Shown: positions 8,465 through 17,002, numbered from the stretch's first letter. The stretch: 32,813 nt of DNA from MedAcidi-G1 sp002713545 (GCA_964013895.1 CAXGYF010000019.1:1-32813), one strand, 5' to 3'. Numbers and translations are program-made. The notes: generated by a model from the sequence alone, not told the origin.

Positions 8465-8889
8465 TCAGACCCTTGAGGATTCGAAAGAACTGTTTGAATT
8501 GAATTCCTGACTTCTTCAGAGTTGGTGGGTCCTAGATGGCTCGACCTCACTACTCCAAATTTGTCAACTAGTAAAAGCATCGGAACAGCATCTATGCTGT
8601 ATTTTTCGTGCAAGTCTTTATTTGTTTCTACAGCTATTTCTTGGATCGCTATTCCTAATGATGAGAGTTTCATACTTTCGGCTACAAGAGGTTTACACGT
8701 TTCGCAAGATTCGGAAGAAAAAATCACTACAAGCCATGGTTCGTTTGTGAACCCGAAATCTTCTCGGCTTAAATGTCCCGGAATAGACCATCCGCTAGTC
8801 AAAAAGTTTCTTTTGTTTAATTTCCTCAATAAAACAGCAGTCAAAGAAGCAGCGGAGGAAAGTAGCACCAAGACGATTACTCGTGACAT
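8461..8889 (-). CDS. Membrane-anchored thioredoxin-fold protein
   Basis: The 142-residue protein has an N-terminal hydrophobic anchor (MSRVIVLVLLSSAASLTAVLL) and a thioredoxin-like domain. The redox motif is Cys62-Glu-Thr-Cys65 in SSESCETCKP, and the cis-proline region is AVPMLLLVD (Pro103). The C-E-T-C active site differs from the C-G-P-C of classical thioredoxin; with a membrane anchor this suggests an extracytoplasmic disulfide reductase or isomerase, like proteins that serve cytochrome c or cell-wall redox homeostasis. The partner is unknown. It lies five bases downstream of ftsH on the same strand, so it is probably cotranscribed. The 3' end overlaps the DUF5719 gene by four bases. Confidence 0.8.
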   Translation of the reverse strand: MSRVIVLVLLSSAASLTAVLLRKLNKRNFLTSGWSIPGHLSREDFGFTNEPWLVVIFSSESCETCKPLVAESMKLSSLGIAIQEIAVETNKDLHEKYSIDAVPMLLLVDKFGVVRSSHLGPTNSEEVRNSIQTVLSNPQGSD

Positions 8890-8894
8890 CGCGA

Positions 8895-10790
8895 TTAATC
8901 TACTGTGGCTACGTCCTCGATGCTCTCGGTGTTTGAATCTCCATTTGCAGCTTGAATAAGTCTGGTTACTTCATTTCCACTGATGGTTTCGTGTTCGAGT
9001 AGGGCTCTTGCAATTAAGTCAAGAGCGTTTCTGTTGTCATCAAGCAATTTGCGACATCTTGCCTCTTGTTTAACAAGTATTTTTTGAATCTCTTCATCAA
9101 TAATTCGAGCTGTTTCGTCGCTGTATTCACGACCTGCCATCAGGTCGTCCCCTAGGAATACCTGACTTTGATTTCCCCAAGCCATTGGCCCCACTTCATC
9201 TGACATGCCCCATTCGCGTACCATTTTTTTGGCAAGTTCGGTTGCCCCTACAAGGTCATTGTTGGCGCCTGTGGAAGCAATCCCAAAAACTATTTCCTCA
9301 GCGACTCTTCCGCCCATACGAACTGTGAGAGAGTCTTCTATATAGTTCTGTCTGTAAATATGCTTCTCCTCTTCAGGTAACTGCATCGTCACTCCAAGAG
9401 CCATTCCGCTTGGAATTATTGTGACTTTATGTAAAGGATCCGTGTTAGGAAGCAGGGCAGCACACAGAGCGTGACCTGCTTCATGATAGGCAATTGCTTC
9501 TTTTTCGTCGCTTGTTAGAGCTAGTGAGTCACGTTTTTGACCCATTAGGATTCGGTCTCTCGCGACTTCGAGATCTTCGGCTCTAACTGAGTTTGAGTTA
9601 TCTCTAACAGCCGTTAGTGCAGCCTCGTTGATCAGATTGGCTAGGTCTGCGCCACTCATGCCAGGTGTTCCACGTGCAACAACATTTAAGTCAACATCAT
9701 CAGAAATTTGTTTTCCTTTAGCATGGACTTTGAGAATTTCATTTCGATCTTCGAGTTCGGGTAGAGGAACCACTATTTGTCGATCAAATCGCCCAGGTCG
9801 CAGTAAGGCAGGGTCTAGAATGTCGGGCCTGTTTGTTGCAGCCATCATTACTATTCCTTCACTTCCTTCAAAACCATCCATTTCTGAAAGCATTTGATTC
9901 AGTGTCTGTTCACGTTCGTCATGGCCCCCTCCGAGTCCAGCGCCTCGTTTACGGCCAACGGAATCGACTTCATCAATAAAAATTATTGCACTTCCCAATT
10001 TTCTTGCAGATTGGAAGAGGTCCCGGACTCTGCTAGCTCCTACACCAACAAACATTTCCATAAAATCTGAACCGGTCACTGAAAGAAATGGGACACCCGC
10101 TTCCCCCGCTACAGCACGTGCTATAAGCGTTTTGCCAGTTCCAGGGGGTCCTACCAAGAGAACACCTTTAGGAACCTTCGCTCCTATTTCAGCGAATTTT
10201 TTTGATTCCGTTAAAAAATCAACAATTTCGCGGATTTCTTGTTTCACACCCGCATAGCCGGCAACGTCGTCAAATGTGGTTCCAGGCCTTTCAGTTGTGT
10301 AGAGCTTGGCTTTGGAGCGTCCTATTGACATCATTCCCGTCATTTGACCTTGGGCCCTTTTATTAATCCACCAGAAGAAAAGTATGATCAGGCCCACTGG
10401 AAGAAGAAGAGGTAACCAGGTTTGAAAAAATCCTGGCTGAGGAGTGCTAAATTTTATGGAGGCACTGCTTTCAGAAAGCAGTGCTCTGTCTTCATCAGAC
10501 AGTTCTAACGGACCAGTAGTTTTTTGTTCCAATCCAGTTTCTGATTCGAAACTGATTTGTCCCGTTCTATTATCAATTTCAACTGTGGCAATATCTCCTT
10601 CTACAATTTTTGCAAGAAACCGGTCGTATGGAATTTCTTCAATTTCGTTTCCAGGCAAAATATTAGGCAGGAGTATAAAAGACACTAATGCGCCTAATAC
10701 AAGCCAAGGAAACCAACGAGATAACCCTGATCGCTTTGGGTCATCGTTAGACTCGATCTCTTGTGAGTCTGGCTCTGAAGATTTGCTCAT
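8895..10790 (-). CDS. ftsH: ATP-dependent zinc metalloprotease FtsH
   Basis: The 631-residue protein is a membrane AAA+ protease that degrades misfolded membrane and selected soluble proteins. Two membrane spans bracket an outer domain (about 26-45 and 124-141). The AAA module has Walker A GPPGTGKT (214-221), Walker B IIFIDE (269-274) and the second region of homology ATNRPDILDPALLRPGRFDRQ. The zinc protease motif is HEAGH (436-440), with the third ligand region GANNDLVGATELA (Asp512). All catalytic residues are present. The C-terminal tail is short and acidic. The start ATG has no Shine-Dalgarno sequence but a TACGAT box six bases upstream, consistent with a leaderless transcript. It heads a two-gene unit with the thioredoxin-like gene. 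Confidence 0.97.
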   Translation of the reverse strand: MSKSSEPDSQEIESNDDPKRSGLSRWFPWLVLGALVSFILLPNILPGNEIEEIPYDRFLAKIVEGDIATVEIDNRTGQISFESETGLEQKTTGPLELSDEDRALLSESSASIKFSTPQPGFFQTWLPLLLPVGLIILFFWWINKRAQGQMTGMMSIGRSKAKLYTTERPGTTFDDVAGYAGVKQEIREIVDFLTESKKFAEIGAKVPKGVLLVGPPGTGKTLIARAVAGEAGVPFLSVTGSDFMEMFVGVGASRVRDLFQSARKLGSAIIFIDEVDSVGRKRGAGLGGGHDEREQTLNQMLSEMDGFEGSEGIVMMAATNRPDILDPALLRPGRFDRQIVVPLPELEDRNEILKVHAKGKQISDDVDLNVVARGTPGMSGADLANLINEAALTAVRDNSNSVRAEDLEVARDRILMGQKRDSLALTSDEKEAIAYHEAGHALCAALLPNTDPLHKVTIIPSGMALGVTMQLPEEEKHIYRQNYIEDSLTVRMGGRVAEEIVFGIASTGANNDLVGATELAKKMVREWGMSDEVGPMAWGNQSQVFLGDDLMAGREYSDETARIIDEEIQKILVKQEARCRKLLDDNRNALDLIARALLEHETISGNEVTRLIQAANGDSNTESIEDVATVD

Positions 10791-10796
10791 ACTTAC

Positions 10797-10802
10797 ATCG
10801 TA
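10797..10802 (-). promoter_or_regulatory. Candidate -10 box of ftsH (leaderless start)
   Basis: On the minus strand TACGAT is separated by six bases from the ftsH ATG, which would place the transcription start on or next to the start codon. No convincing -35 hexamer is seen 16-18 bases upstream, and no Shine-Dalgarno sequence is present. Confidence 0.35.
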
Positions 10803-10858
10803 CGGGCTATTTTCGTCGTTCTACTTAAGAAAGTAGTTAAGTCAACGAAGACGGTCAT

Positions 10859-10864
10859 TAAGAT
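10859..10864 (+). promoter_or_regulatory. Candidate -10 box of the CPBP protease gene (leaderless start)
   Basis: TAAGAT precedes the ATG at 10871 by six bases. There is no clear ribosome binding site, and the 80-base divergent gap to ftsH is enough for two back-to-back promoters. The call rests on the -10 match and its position only. Confidence 0.3.
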
Positions 10865-10870
10865 CAAAAG

Positions 10871-11605
10871 ATGCGAGAAGAAGAATCGGCTGAAAACCCT
10901 ACACCTTCTGGAATAACAGAACCTGACCCACAGCTGTCTTGGGGAGTGCGCCACGTTATTTATGGCTGGCTACTTGGACAGGTCGCGGTGATATTAGTTG
11001 TCATAGCTATTAACGCTTTTGATAGCGGTATTGATTTGGACGATCCATCTTTAGAAATAACTGCTATCTTGCAAGCTGCTTTATGGGTTGGAACTCTGGG
11101 AATTCCCATGTGGTTGTATTTGGTGAAGGGTGTTTCTTGGAAAGAATTCGGATGGGAATTTCAGAAAAACGATATTCTCCCGGGTTTGCTTATTGGACTT
11201 GGAACACAAATCGCAGCAGGTTTGTTGTATTTGCCATTGGTTCTGATTTTTGATGGTATCGACGTGTCTGAGCCGGCTAGAGAGTTAGTTGATAAAGCAA
11301 CAGGTTTTGGAGTTTTTCTTTTGTTTTTAGTTGTTGCCATAGGAGCACCTCTAGTCGAGGAGCTATTTTACAGAGGGTTGACTTTAAAAGCTTTTGAGAA
11401 AAAAATGAGCAATCGTTTAGCATTAGTGCTCTCATCGTTGGTTTTTGCAATTGCTCATTTGCAACTAATACAGTTTCCGGCCTTGTTCTTATTCGGCTTC
11501 GTGGCTGGCTATCTGGCAAGGAAGTATGATCGTTTAGGTAGAGCTGTTTGGGCACACGTTGGCTTTAACACCACCACAGTAGTAGCGCTTTTATTGCAAG
11601 GTTGA
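10871..11605 (+). CDS. CPBP family intramembrane glutamic protease
   Basis: The 244-residue polytopic membrane protein belongs to the CAAX-protease/bacteriocin-processing (CPBP, Abi) family. The three family motifs are present: Glu163-Glu164-x-x-x-Arg168 in VEELFYRGL, the F...H motif with His196 in FAIAHLQL, and His229-x-x-x-Asn233 in HVGFNTT. About seven to eight hydrophobic segments flank them. The N-terminal 25 residues are hydrophilic and rich in Glu and Pro. Members act as membrane endopeptidases in processes as varied as peptide maturation and regulated proteolysis; the substrate here is unknown. It may be cotranscribed with the large membrane protein nine bases downstream. Confidence 0.88.
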   Translation: MREEESAENPTPSGITEPDPQLSWGVRHVIYGWLLGQVAVILVVIAINAFDSGIDLDDPSLEITAILQAALWVGTLGIPMWLYLVKGVSWKEFGWEFQKNDILPGLLIGLGTQIAAGLLYLPLVLIFDGIDVSEPARELVDKATGFGVFLLFLVVAIGAPLVEELFYRGLTLKAFEKKMSNRLALVLSSLVFAIAHLQLIQFPALFLFGFVAGYLARKYDRLGRAVWAHVGFNTTTVVALLLQG

Positions 11606-11614
11606 AGCCTAAAA

Positions 11615-14185
11615 ATGAATAAGACAGATTTCAGATCTTTTTTTAAAATGATTAGTTCTTTAAAGTCAAATTTAAAAACAAAAGTATTAGAAAAGTTAAT
11701 TGAGGTTAAAGTTCTGTCTTTAGTTTCGGCTTTCTCAGTTTTTCTTTCTTGTTTTTTTGTTTTATGGGTTCTTAATCCAGATGGTGTTCTATTCACGCTA
11801 TCTACTCCAACAGGTGGCGATCTAGGGGCACATGTATGGGGGCCTGCCTTTTTGAGAGACGAACTGCTTCCGAACCTGAGACTTTCAGGGTGGTCTCCTG
11901 ATTGGTATGCGGGATTTCCCGCATACCACTTTTACATGGTTGTTCCAATGCTGTTTATTGTCATTTTGAACACGGGTCTAGTTCTACCCATATTAATTTT
12001 GACAATTGCTTTAGTGGCATTTGCAGTTTTTAAGTTGCTTGTACAAGACCCCAAACATTGGCGTTCTGTTTTCTTTTGCGCCATTTGTTTGCTTCTCTTG
12101 ATCATTCCTTTCCACTACGGTTTGGCATTTAAATTAGTCACAGCAGCGGGCTTGGTTCTTATGCCTTTCGCAGGTTGGAAAATGGGACGGTTGGCGAGTT
12201 TACCCGAACCAGCACCAGCTTTATTGGGAGCCTCAACCCTTGCTTTCATTTTCGACCGTTCCTTTAACATCATGGGTGGCAATTTAATGTCAACAATGGC
12301 AGGAGAGTTCGCTTTTACACTCGCGATCGTATTTTGTCTCATATATATCGGACTGCTTATTAAAGGCATAGAAACAGGAGAGAAAAGAACCTCTGCAGCA
12401 GTGTTTTTAGCATTAACGGGGTTATGTCACTTATTAGTAGTTTTTTTCGCACTCCTAGTTTCATTTGTTGCATTAGCAACTCGCTTAAGTAAGGCTTCGA
12501 CTCGATGGATTGCAGAAGTGGGATTGCTCTCAGGTTTGTTATCTGCTTTTTGGGTTCTTCCTTTTTGGTGGAATAGATCCCACTTAAATGATATGGGATG
12601 GGAAAAGTTGACATCGTATAGTTCTTATCTTTGGAGTCGTGATCGTCTTGCTGCAGATTTCCTAACAAACGATCCACCGCTGCAATTCGCAATTGCATTG
12701 GCGATTGTAGGAGCTGTCCTTTCCGTCATTTTTAGACGTCGCCTCGGATTAGTTCTAGCCATTTCAGCTGTTGCTTTAGCTTTAGCCTTCATTTACTTAC
12801 CTGAAGGCCGTTTATATAACGGGAGGCTGCTGCCTGCCTACTATCTGAGTATTTATCTCTTAGCAGCTATAGCAGTTGCAGAAGTGATAAGAATTTTAGG
12901 TTTTTTGGTGAACAAAGTAGCTAAAGAAAAAGAGAGAATCGGAAATTTAGTGTCCGGAAGTATTGGATTTTTAGTTGTTTTGCTTTTCATATTTTATTTA
13001 GCTGTACCCCTGAGGGTTTTACCGGGGGGCGAAATGAACGGAAATACTTATAAGTGGATGGGTTATGAAACTGAGGATTTAAATATTGGGCGTTCATGGG
13101 CTTTATGGAATTTTGAAGGCTATGAAGCTCGAACTGGTGATTCAACAGGTGGAGGATGGGAAGAACTAGTAGATTTTGTGATCACAATGGATGATCAAGC
13201 CAGAAACTATGGATGTGGTCGTTTGATGTGGGAGTATTCAAGCGAACTGACTAGATATGGGACACCGATGGCTCCTATGCTGATGCCGCACTGGACAGAT
13301 GGCTGTATTGGCTCGATGGAGGGTCTGTATTTCGAGTCATCCACAACTACGCCTTTCCACTTTCTTATCCAATCCGAACTTTCGACCGCTCCATCAAGAG
13401 CACAACGAGACCTTCCGTACAGGTCATTTGATATAGACGCAGGGATCGATCACCTTCAACAATTTGGAGTTAAATATTATGCTTCCTCTTCACAAGTCGC
13501 GACTGAAAAAGCACAGCAGCATCGTTCTCTCAACGAAATAGCTCAAAGTGGACCGTGGACTATTTTTAAGGTAGAAAATTCTGAACTTGTAACACAATTA
13601 GATTTTGAACCCGCGATTTTCGATCAGTTAGAGCATTCGGAATGGTTAAATCCATCTGTAATGGTTTTTCAAGAAGGTTCAGATGCGGTGGTTAGAACTT
13701 TGGGAGGTCTGGATAATTGGCAGCAAGTAGACCTAGAGGAAACGCCAGAAAGAATACGGTTGCCTCGTATCGAGATCTCTGAAATTAATGTTCACACTGA
13801 TCGAATAGAATTCAAAGTAGACAAAACAGGGGTGCCGGTAATTGTGAAAACTTCTTATTTTCCCAATTGGAAAACTAAAGGAGCCGAAGGTCCGTGGAGG
13901 GCAACACCGAATTTAATGGTTGTAGTTCCGACAGAAAAGGAAGTGCTCTTGGAATACGGTAGAAGCCCAATTGAAATATTGTCTATTTTTCTGACGTTGG
14001 CTGGCGTAATCTTTCTGGTCCTAACGGCTCGTAAACCAAACTATTTGGATTTTTCTTCTGCGTGGTTTGATTCAAATACGATTATCCCAGATGTTGATGA
14101 AAGACTGAAAAATTGGTCTCAGAGTGGTTCTGAAGAAAACCCAACAGAAACTCTGGGCTTTACGGATGAAGAAGTTCGCTCATGA
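11615..14185 (+). CDS. Large polytopic membrane protein resembling the PTPS-related (GT-C-like) family
   Basis: The 856-residue protein has an N-terminal span (about 32-52), then a conserved outer loop TPTGGDLGAHVWGPAFLRD and GWSPDWYAGFPAYHFYMVVP, about ten further spans to near residue 470, a soluble domain of about 320 residues that is probably outside the membrane, and a last span near 788-806. The DWYAGFPAYHF and GGNLMSTMAGEFAF blocks match, from memory, the actinobacterial membrane proteins annotated as 6-pyruvoyl-tetrahydropterin-synthase-related; that name is misleading, since the fold is closer to GT-C transferases using lipid-linked sugars. The position between a protease and a GtrA-GT2 fusion, with an ATGA overlap to the latter, favours an envelope glycosylation role. 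ATG 11615 and ATG 11648 are both possible starts. The DWYAGFPAYH codons contain a long inverted repeat. Confidence 0.75.
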   Translation: MNKTDFRSFFKMISSLKSNLKTKVLEKLIEVKVLSLVSAFSVFLSCFFVLWVLNPDGVLFTLSTPTGGDLGAHVWGPAFLRDELLPNLRLSGWSPDWYAGFPAYHFYMVVPMLFIVILNTGLVLPILILTIALVAFAVFKLLVQDPKHWRSVFFCAICLLLLIIPFHYGLAFKLVTAAGLVLMPFAGWKMGRLASLPEPAPALLGASTLAFIFDRSFNIMGGNLMSTMAGEFAFTLAIVFCLIYIGLLIKGIETGEKRTSAAVFLALTGLCHLLVVFFALLVSFVALATRLSKASTRWIAEVGLLSGLLSAFWVLPFWWNRSHLNDMGWEKLTSYSSYLWSRDRLAADFLTNDPPLQFAIALAIVGAVLSVIFRRRLGLVLAISAVALALAFIYLPEGRLYNGRLLPAYYLSIYLLAAIAVAEVIRILGFLVNKVAKEKERIGNLVSGSIGFLVVLLFIFYLAVPLRVLPGGEMNGNTYKWMGYETEDLNIGRSWALWNFEGYEARTGDSTGGGWEELVDFVITMDDQARNYGCGRLMWEYSSELTRYGTPMAPMLMPHWTDGCIGSMEGLYFESSTTTPFHFLIQSELSTAPSRAQRDLPYRSFDIDAGIDHLQQFGVKYYASSSQVATEKAQQHRSLNEIAQSGPWTIFKVENSELVTQLDFEPAIFDQLEHSEWLNPSVMVFQEGSDAVVRTLGGLDNWQQVDLEETPERIRLPRIEISEINVHTDRIEFKVDKTGVPVIVKTSYFPNWKTKGAEGPWRATPNLMVVVPTEKEVLLEYGRSPIEILSIFLTLAGVIFLVLTARKPNYLDFSSAWFDSNTIIPDVDERLKNWSQSGSEENPTETLGFTDEEVRS
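11903..11928. repeat. 26-nt inverted repeat inside the coding sequence
   Basis: Two perfectly complementary 12-base arms (TGGTATGCGGGA and TCCCGCATACCA) are separated by only two bases. As RNA it would form an 11-bp stem with a four-base loop. It lies inside the gene for the large membrane protein, over codons for the conserved W-Y-A-G-F-P-A-Y-H stretch, so it may be a by-product of codon choice or a structural element in the mRNA. Confidence 0.85.
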
Positions 14186-15360
14186 ATATCTGGTTGAGAC
14201 GTTTTGCTTTCGTCGGGTTAGCAGCGACTGCAATCGATATAGGCGTAGCGGTTCTGCTAATGCAGTTAGGTTTACCAACTGTTGTAGCAGGTGTGGTTGC
14301 CCTATCTCTGGCAGCGGTAGTCGCGAGAATACTGCATGAGAAAATAACCCTATTAAATGACCCGCATGCGAGGTGGATTAGAAATATAAAAGTTTTCGTG
14401 TTTGTAGTTGTGATTGCTGCATGTATTGATTTGATTATTTTAGTCTCATTAGAACCAGGCAAAAGTTGGAAGGCTTGTTTCACTGCAAAACTTACAGCTG
14501 TTTTAGGTGCGGCTGTTGCAAGAGGTGTCTCTTATAGATTTGTGCTGTTTCGTGAATTCAGAAAACAACAGATGAAACCAAACGTTGAAAATTTAATTGA
14601 CAAGACAACTCGTATCAGCCTAATCATCCCAGCATTTGAAGAAGCTGACAGAATAGCTGGAACGTTATCGACTATTAATTCAGAGTTGAGATCGTCTTCA
14701 CAGGAGAGTGGTGATATTGAAGTCATCGTGGTAGATGACGGTTCCGAGGATGCCACGTCTGAAACAGCCAGACAGGCAGGGGCAGATATCGTAATAAGAC
14801 TCGAAGAGAATAAGGGGAAAGGGGCGGCAATTCGAGCTGGTGTGCAAAGAGCAAATGGTTCAGTTGTTGCCTTCACCGATGCTGACCTTGCATACAACCC
14901 TAGGCAAGTCCTGAAACTCGCAACTTTGGTTGAATCAGGTTATGACATGGTTGTAGGTAGTCGTCAACACGTCGAGACCAAGAATCTAGTTAGAGCTGGC
15001 AGATTTAGAGAGATAGGCGGAAGGTTGATAAATATAGCCACTTCTGGGCTCTTGCTCGGTTATTACAGAGACACCCAGTGTGGACTTAAGGCATTCAAAT
15101 CACAAGTTGCTGAGTCGTTATTTGCTGCAGGCACATTGGATGGTTTTTCTTTTGATGTTGAATTGTTTCATTTGGCTGAAAGATGGGATCTGAGTTTGAT
15201 GGAAGTTCCAGTTGAAGTAGAAAATTCACAAAGGTCTTCAGTCAGTGCGTTTCGCGATGGAGCATTTTTATTATTAGATCTAGTAAGAATTCGTCAGAGA
15301 GCTAGAAGAGGTGCTTATCCAGAAAGTGGAATAGTCTCAACTTCAACTTCTGGTCAATAG
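14182..15360 (+). CDS. GtrA-like membrane domain fused to a DPM1-type GT2 glycosyltransferase
   Basis: The 392-residue protein has an N-terminal GtrA-like region of about four spans (1-125, with FAFVGLAATAIDIGVAVLL and a closing SYRFVLFRE), then a soluble GT2 domain related to dolichyl/polyprenyl-phosphate mannose or glucose synthases. Motifs are LIIPAFEEADRI (148-158), VIVVDDGSEDAT (181-192), the metal-binding FTDADLAYNP (231-240), YYRDTQCGLKAF and FSFDVELFHLAERW. It would load a sugar from a nucleotide donor onto polyprenyl phosphate; GtrA domains are thought to help flip such lipids. GtrA usually follows the transferase, so the order is reversed. The ATG overlaps the upstream stop (ATGA), so coupling with the polytopic protein is likely. 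Donor sugar unknown; GDP-mannose is favoured by the nearby manB and manA. Confidence 0.88.
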   Translation: MNIWLRRFAFVGLAATAIDIGVAVLLMQLGLPTVVAGVVALSLAAVVARILHEKITLLNDPHARWIRNIKVFVFVVVIAACIDLIILVSLEPGKSWKACFTAKLTAVLGAAVARGVSYRFVLFREFRKQQMKPNVENLIDKTTRISLIIPAFEEADRIAGTLSTINSELRSSSQESGDIEVIVVDDGSEDATSETARQAGADIVIRLEENKGKGAAIRAGVQRANGSVVAFTDADLAYNPRQVLKLATLVESGYDMVVGSRQHVETKNLVRAGRFREIGGRLINIATSGLLLGYYRDTQCGLKAFKSQVAESLFAAGTLDGFSFDVELFHLAERWDLSLMEVPVEVENSQRSSVSAFRDGAFLLLDLVRIRQRARRGAYPESGIVSTSTSGQ

Positions 15361-15378
15361 AAACGGAAGCAGTCAACG

Positions 15379-16728
15379 ATGTCAAAAGCAGAGGATGTAT
15401 TTAAAGCGTATGACATACGTGGAATTTTCCCTGAAGAGGTAAACGAAGAACTTTTTTTGAATATAGGGAGAGCATTTTCCATTTTCATCAAAAATAAAAG
15501 CCAAAAAAATACCTCAGTAATTGTTGGAAGAGACATGAGAAAGAGCAGCGAGTCTTTAGCAGCAGCTTTCGCTACTGGCGTGAGGGAGCAGGGTATTAAC
15601 GCAATTGATATAGGACTTGCATCTACGGACATGTGTTACTTCGCTTCAGGTCATTTTGATTTTCCGGCAGCCATGGTGACTGCCAGTCATAATCCAGCAG
15701 AATACAACGGGCTTAAAATTTGCATGAACAAAGCTCGACCGGTAGGGGAAGATTCAGGATTGAAAGAGATACTGGAGATAGTCAATACCTCACCGGAGAG
15801 ACAATCGGTAGTTGGAAATATCCAAGAAATAGATGTCCTAGATGAATTTGCAGATCACGTCTGTTCAGTCATCGATGTATCAAATCTTCGAGCCCTTAAG
15901 GTTGTAGCTGATACAGCTAATGGGATGGGTGGGCTAATTCTTCCACCTATTTTCAAAAAACTACCTTTTGAGCTGGAAATTCTTTTCCCTGAATTAGATG
16001 GGAATTTTCCTAATCACCCGGCAGACCCTTTGAGACAGGAGAACCAAGAACACTTAAGACAAAGAGTGTTAGAGACAAAAGCCGATATAGGTCTGGCTTT
16101 TGATGGTGATGCAGACAGAGTCTTTTTACTGGATGAGAAAGGTGAGTCTATCTCTGGGTCTCTCACGACTGCGCTTATCGCTGATCAGATTCTTCGGGAA
16201 AAATCAGACGAGTCGGTTATTTATAACTTAATTTGTTCAAAAGTCGTACCAGAAGTGATTCTTGAACGCGGAGGTATAGGTATACGTAGTCGTGTCGGCC
16301 ATTCATTTATTAAAGAACTAATGGAAAAACATGACGCAGTATTCGCTGGAGAGCACTCGGGTCATTATTATTTCCGGGAAAATTACAGGGCTGATTCGGG
16401 TGTAATGGCTTCCTTGGTAGTTTTAAGAGCTTTATCTCAGTATCAGGGAAAGTTAAGTGAAATGTTGGAACCGTTTGAAAGATATGAAAGCTCTGGTGAA
16501 TTAAATTTTTCTGTTACGGATGTGAGGGCATCAATAGAAAAAATAGAAGAACACTATAAAACATCAATAGTTGATCGATTAGACGGATTAACAGTGGATG
16601 TGGGTGATTGGTGGTTCAATTTGAGACCATCGAACACAGAGCCTCTTCTTAGGTTAAATATTGAAGCAAATAACAAAAAAGTATGCGCACAAGCGATAGA
16701 AGAAGTCAGAACCCTTTTAACCCAATAA
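15379..16728 (+). CDS. manB: Phosphomannomutase/phosphoglucomutase (ManB)
   Basis: The 449-residue alpha-D-phosphohexomutase interconverts mannose-6-phosphate and mannose-1-phosphate, and possibly the glucose phosphates. It has the phosphoserine loop TASHNPAEYNG (Ser103), the Mg-binding DGDADR (242-247), the sugar-binding GEHSGH (324-329) and the phosphate-binding RPSNTEP (416-422), in the standard four-domain order and at full length. It lies 18 bases after the GtrA-GT2 gene and 26 bases before the Trm112-like gene. The product feeds GDP-mannose, needed by Gmd and PimA; the guanylyltransferase is outside the window. Confidence 0.95.
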   Translation: MSKAEDVFKAYDIRGIFPEEVNEELFLNIGRAFSIFIKNKSQKNTSVIVGRDMRKSSESLAAAFATGVREQGINAIDIGLASTDMCYFASGHFDFPAAMVTASHNPAEYNGLKICMNKARPVGEDSGLKEILEIVNTSPERQSVVGNIQEIDVLDEFADHVCSVIDVSNLRALKVVADTANGMGGLILPPIFKKLPFELEILFPELDGNFPNHPADPLRQENQEHLRQRVLETKADIGLAFDGDADRVFLLDEKGESISGSLTTALIADQILREKSDESVIYNLICSKVVPEVILERGGIGIRSRVGHSFIKELMEKHDAVFAGEHSGHYYFRENYRADSGVMASLVVLRALSQYQGKLSEMLEPFERYESSGELNFSVTDVRASIEKIEEHYKTSIVDRLDGLTVDVGDWWFNLRPSNTEPLLRLNIEANNKKVCAQAIEEVRTLLTQ

Positions 16729-16754
16729 CCTGAAATGAGTAGTTAGGAGAAAGT

Positions 16755-16991
16755 ATGCCGCTCGATCGAATGTTGCTAGAGATTTTAGCCTGCCCTGAAG
16801 ACAAGGGGCCACTGTTTTATCTGGAGGATGAGAGCTCTCTATATAACCCAAGATTACGTAGGGTCTACCGTGTAGAAGACGACATTCCGATCATGCTTAT
16901 AGACGAAGCAGATGAAGTTGACGAGAATGAGCATAAAAGAATTATCGAAAAAGTTGAGTCAGATGGAATCTCATTCACTTTTGAAGCTTAA
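16755..16991 (+). CDS. Trm112-like protein lacking the zinc cysteines
   Basis: The 78-residue protein matches the small Trm112/UPF0434 family: LLEILACPEDKGPLFY at the start and LYNPRLRRVYRVEDDIPIMLIDEA in the middle. Classical members bind zinc through two Cys pairs; here the first pair is reduced to a single Cys (CPED) and the second region reads NPRL. I recall this cysteine-poor form as common in actinobacteria beside manB, so it is a lineage variant and not decay. In other organisms Trm112 activates methyltransferases; the partner here is unknown. AGGAGA lies four bases before the ATG, one of the strongest ribosome binding sites in the window. Eleven bases separate it from manA. Confidence 0.8.
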   Translation: MPLDRMLLEILACPEDKGPLFYLEDESSLYNPRLRRVYRVEDDIPIMLIDEADEVDENEHKRIIEKVESDGISFTFEA

Positions 16992-17002
16992 TTGAAATAA
17001 AA

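Noticed and set aside
8522..8959. 145-residue open frame antisense to the thioredoxin gene
   Set aside because: The opposite strand carries a clear thioredoxin domain and the end of FtsH; this frame shows no family features.
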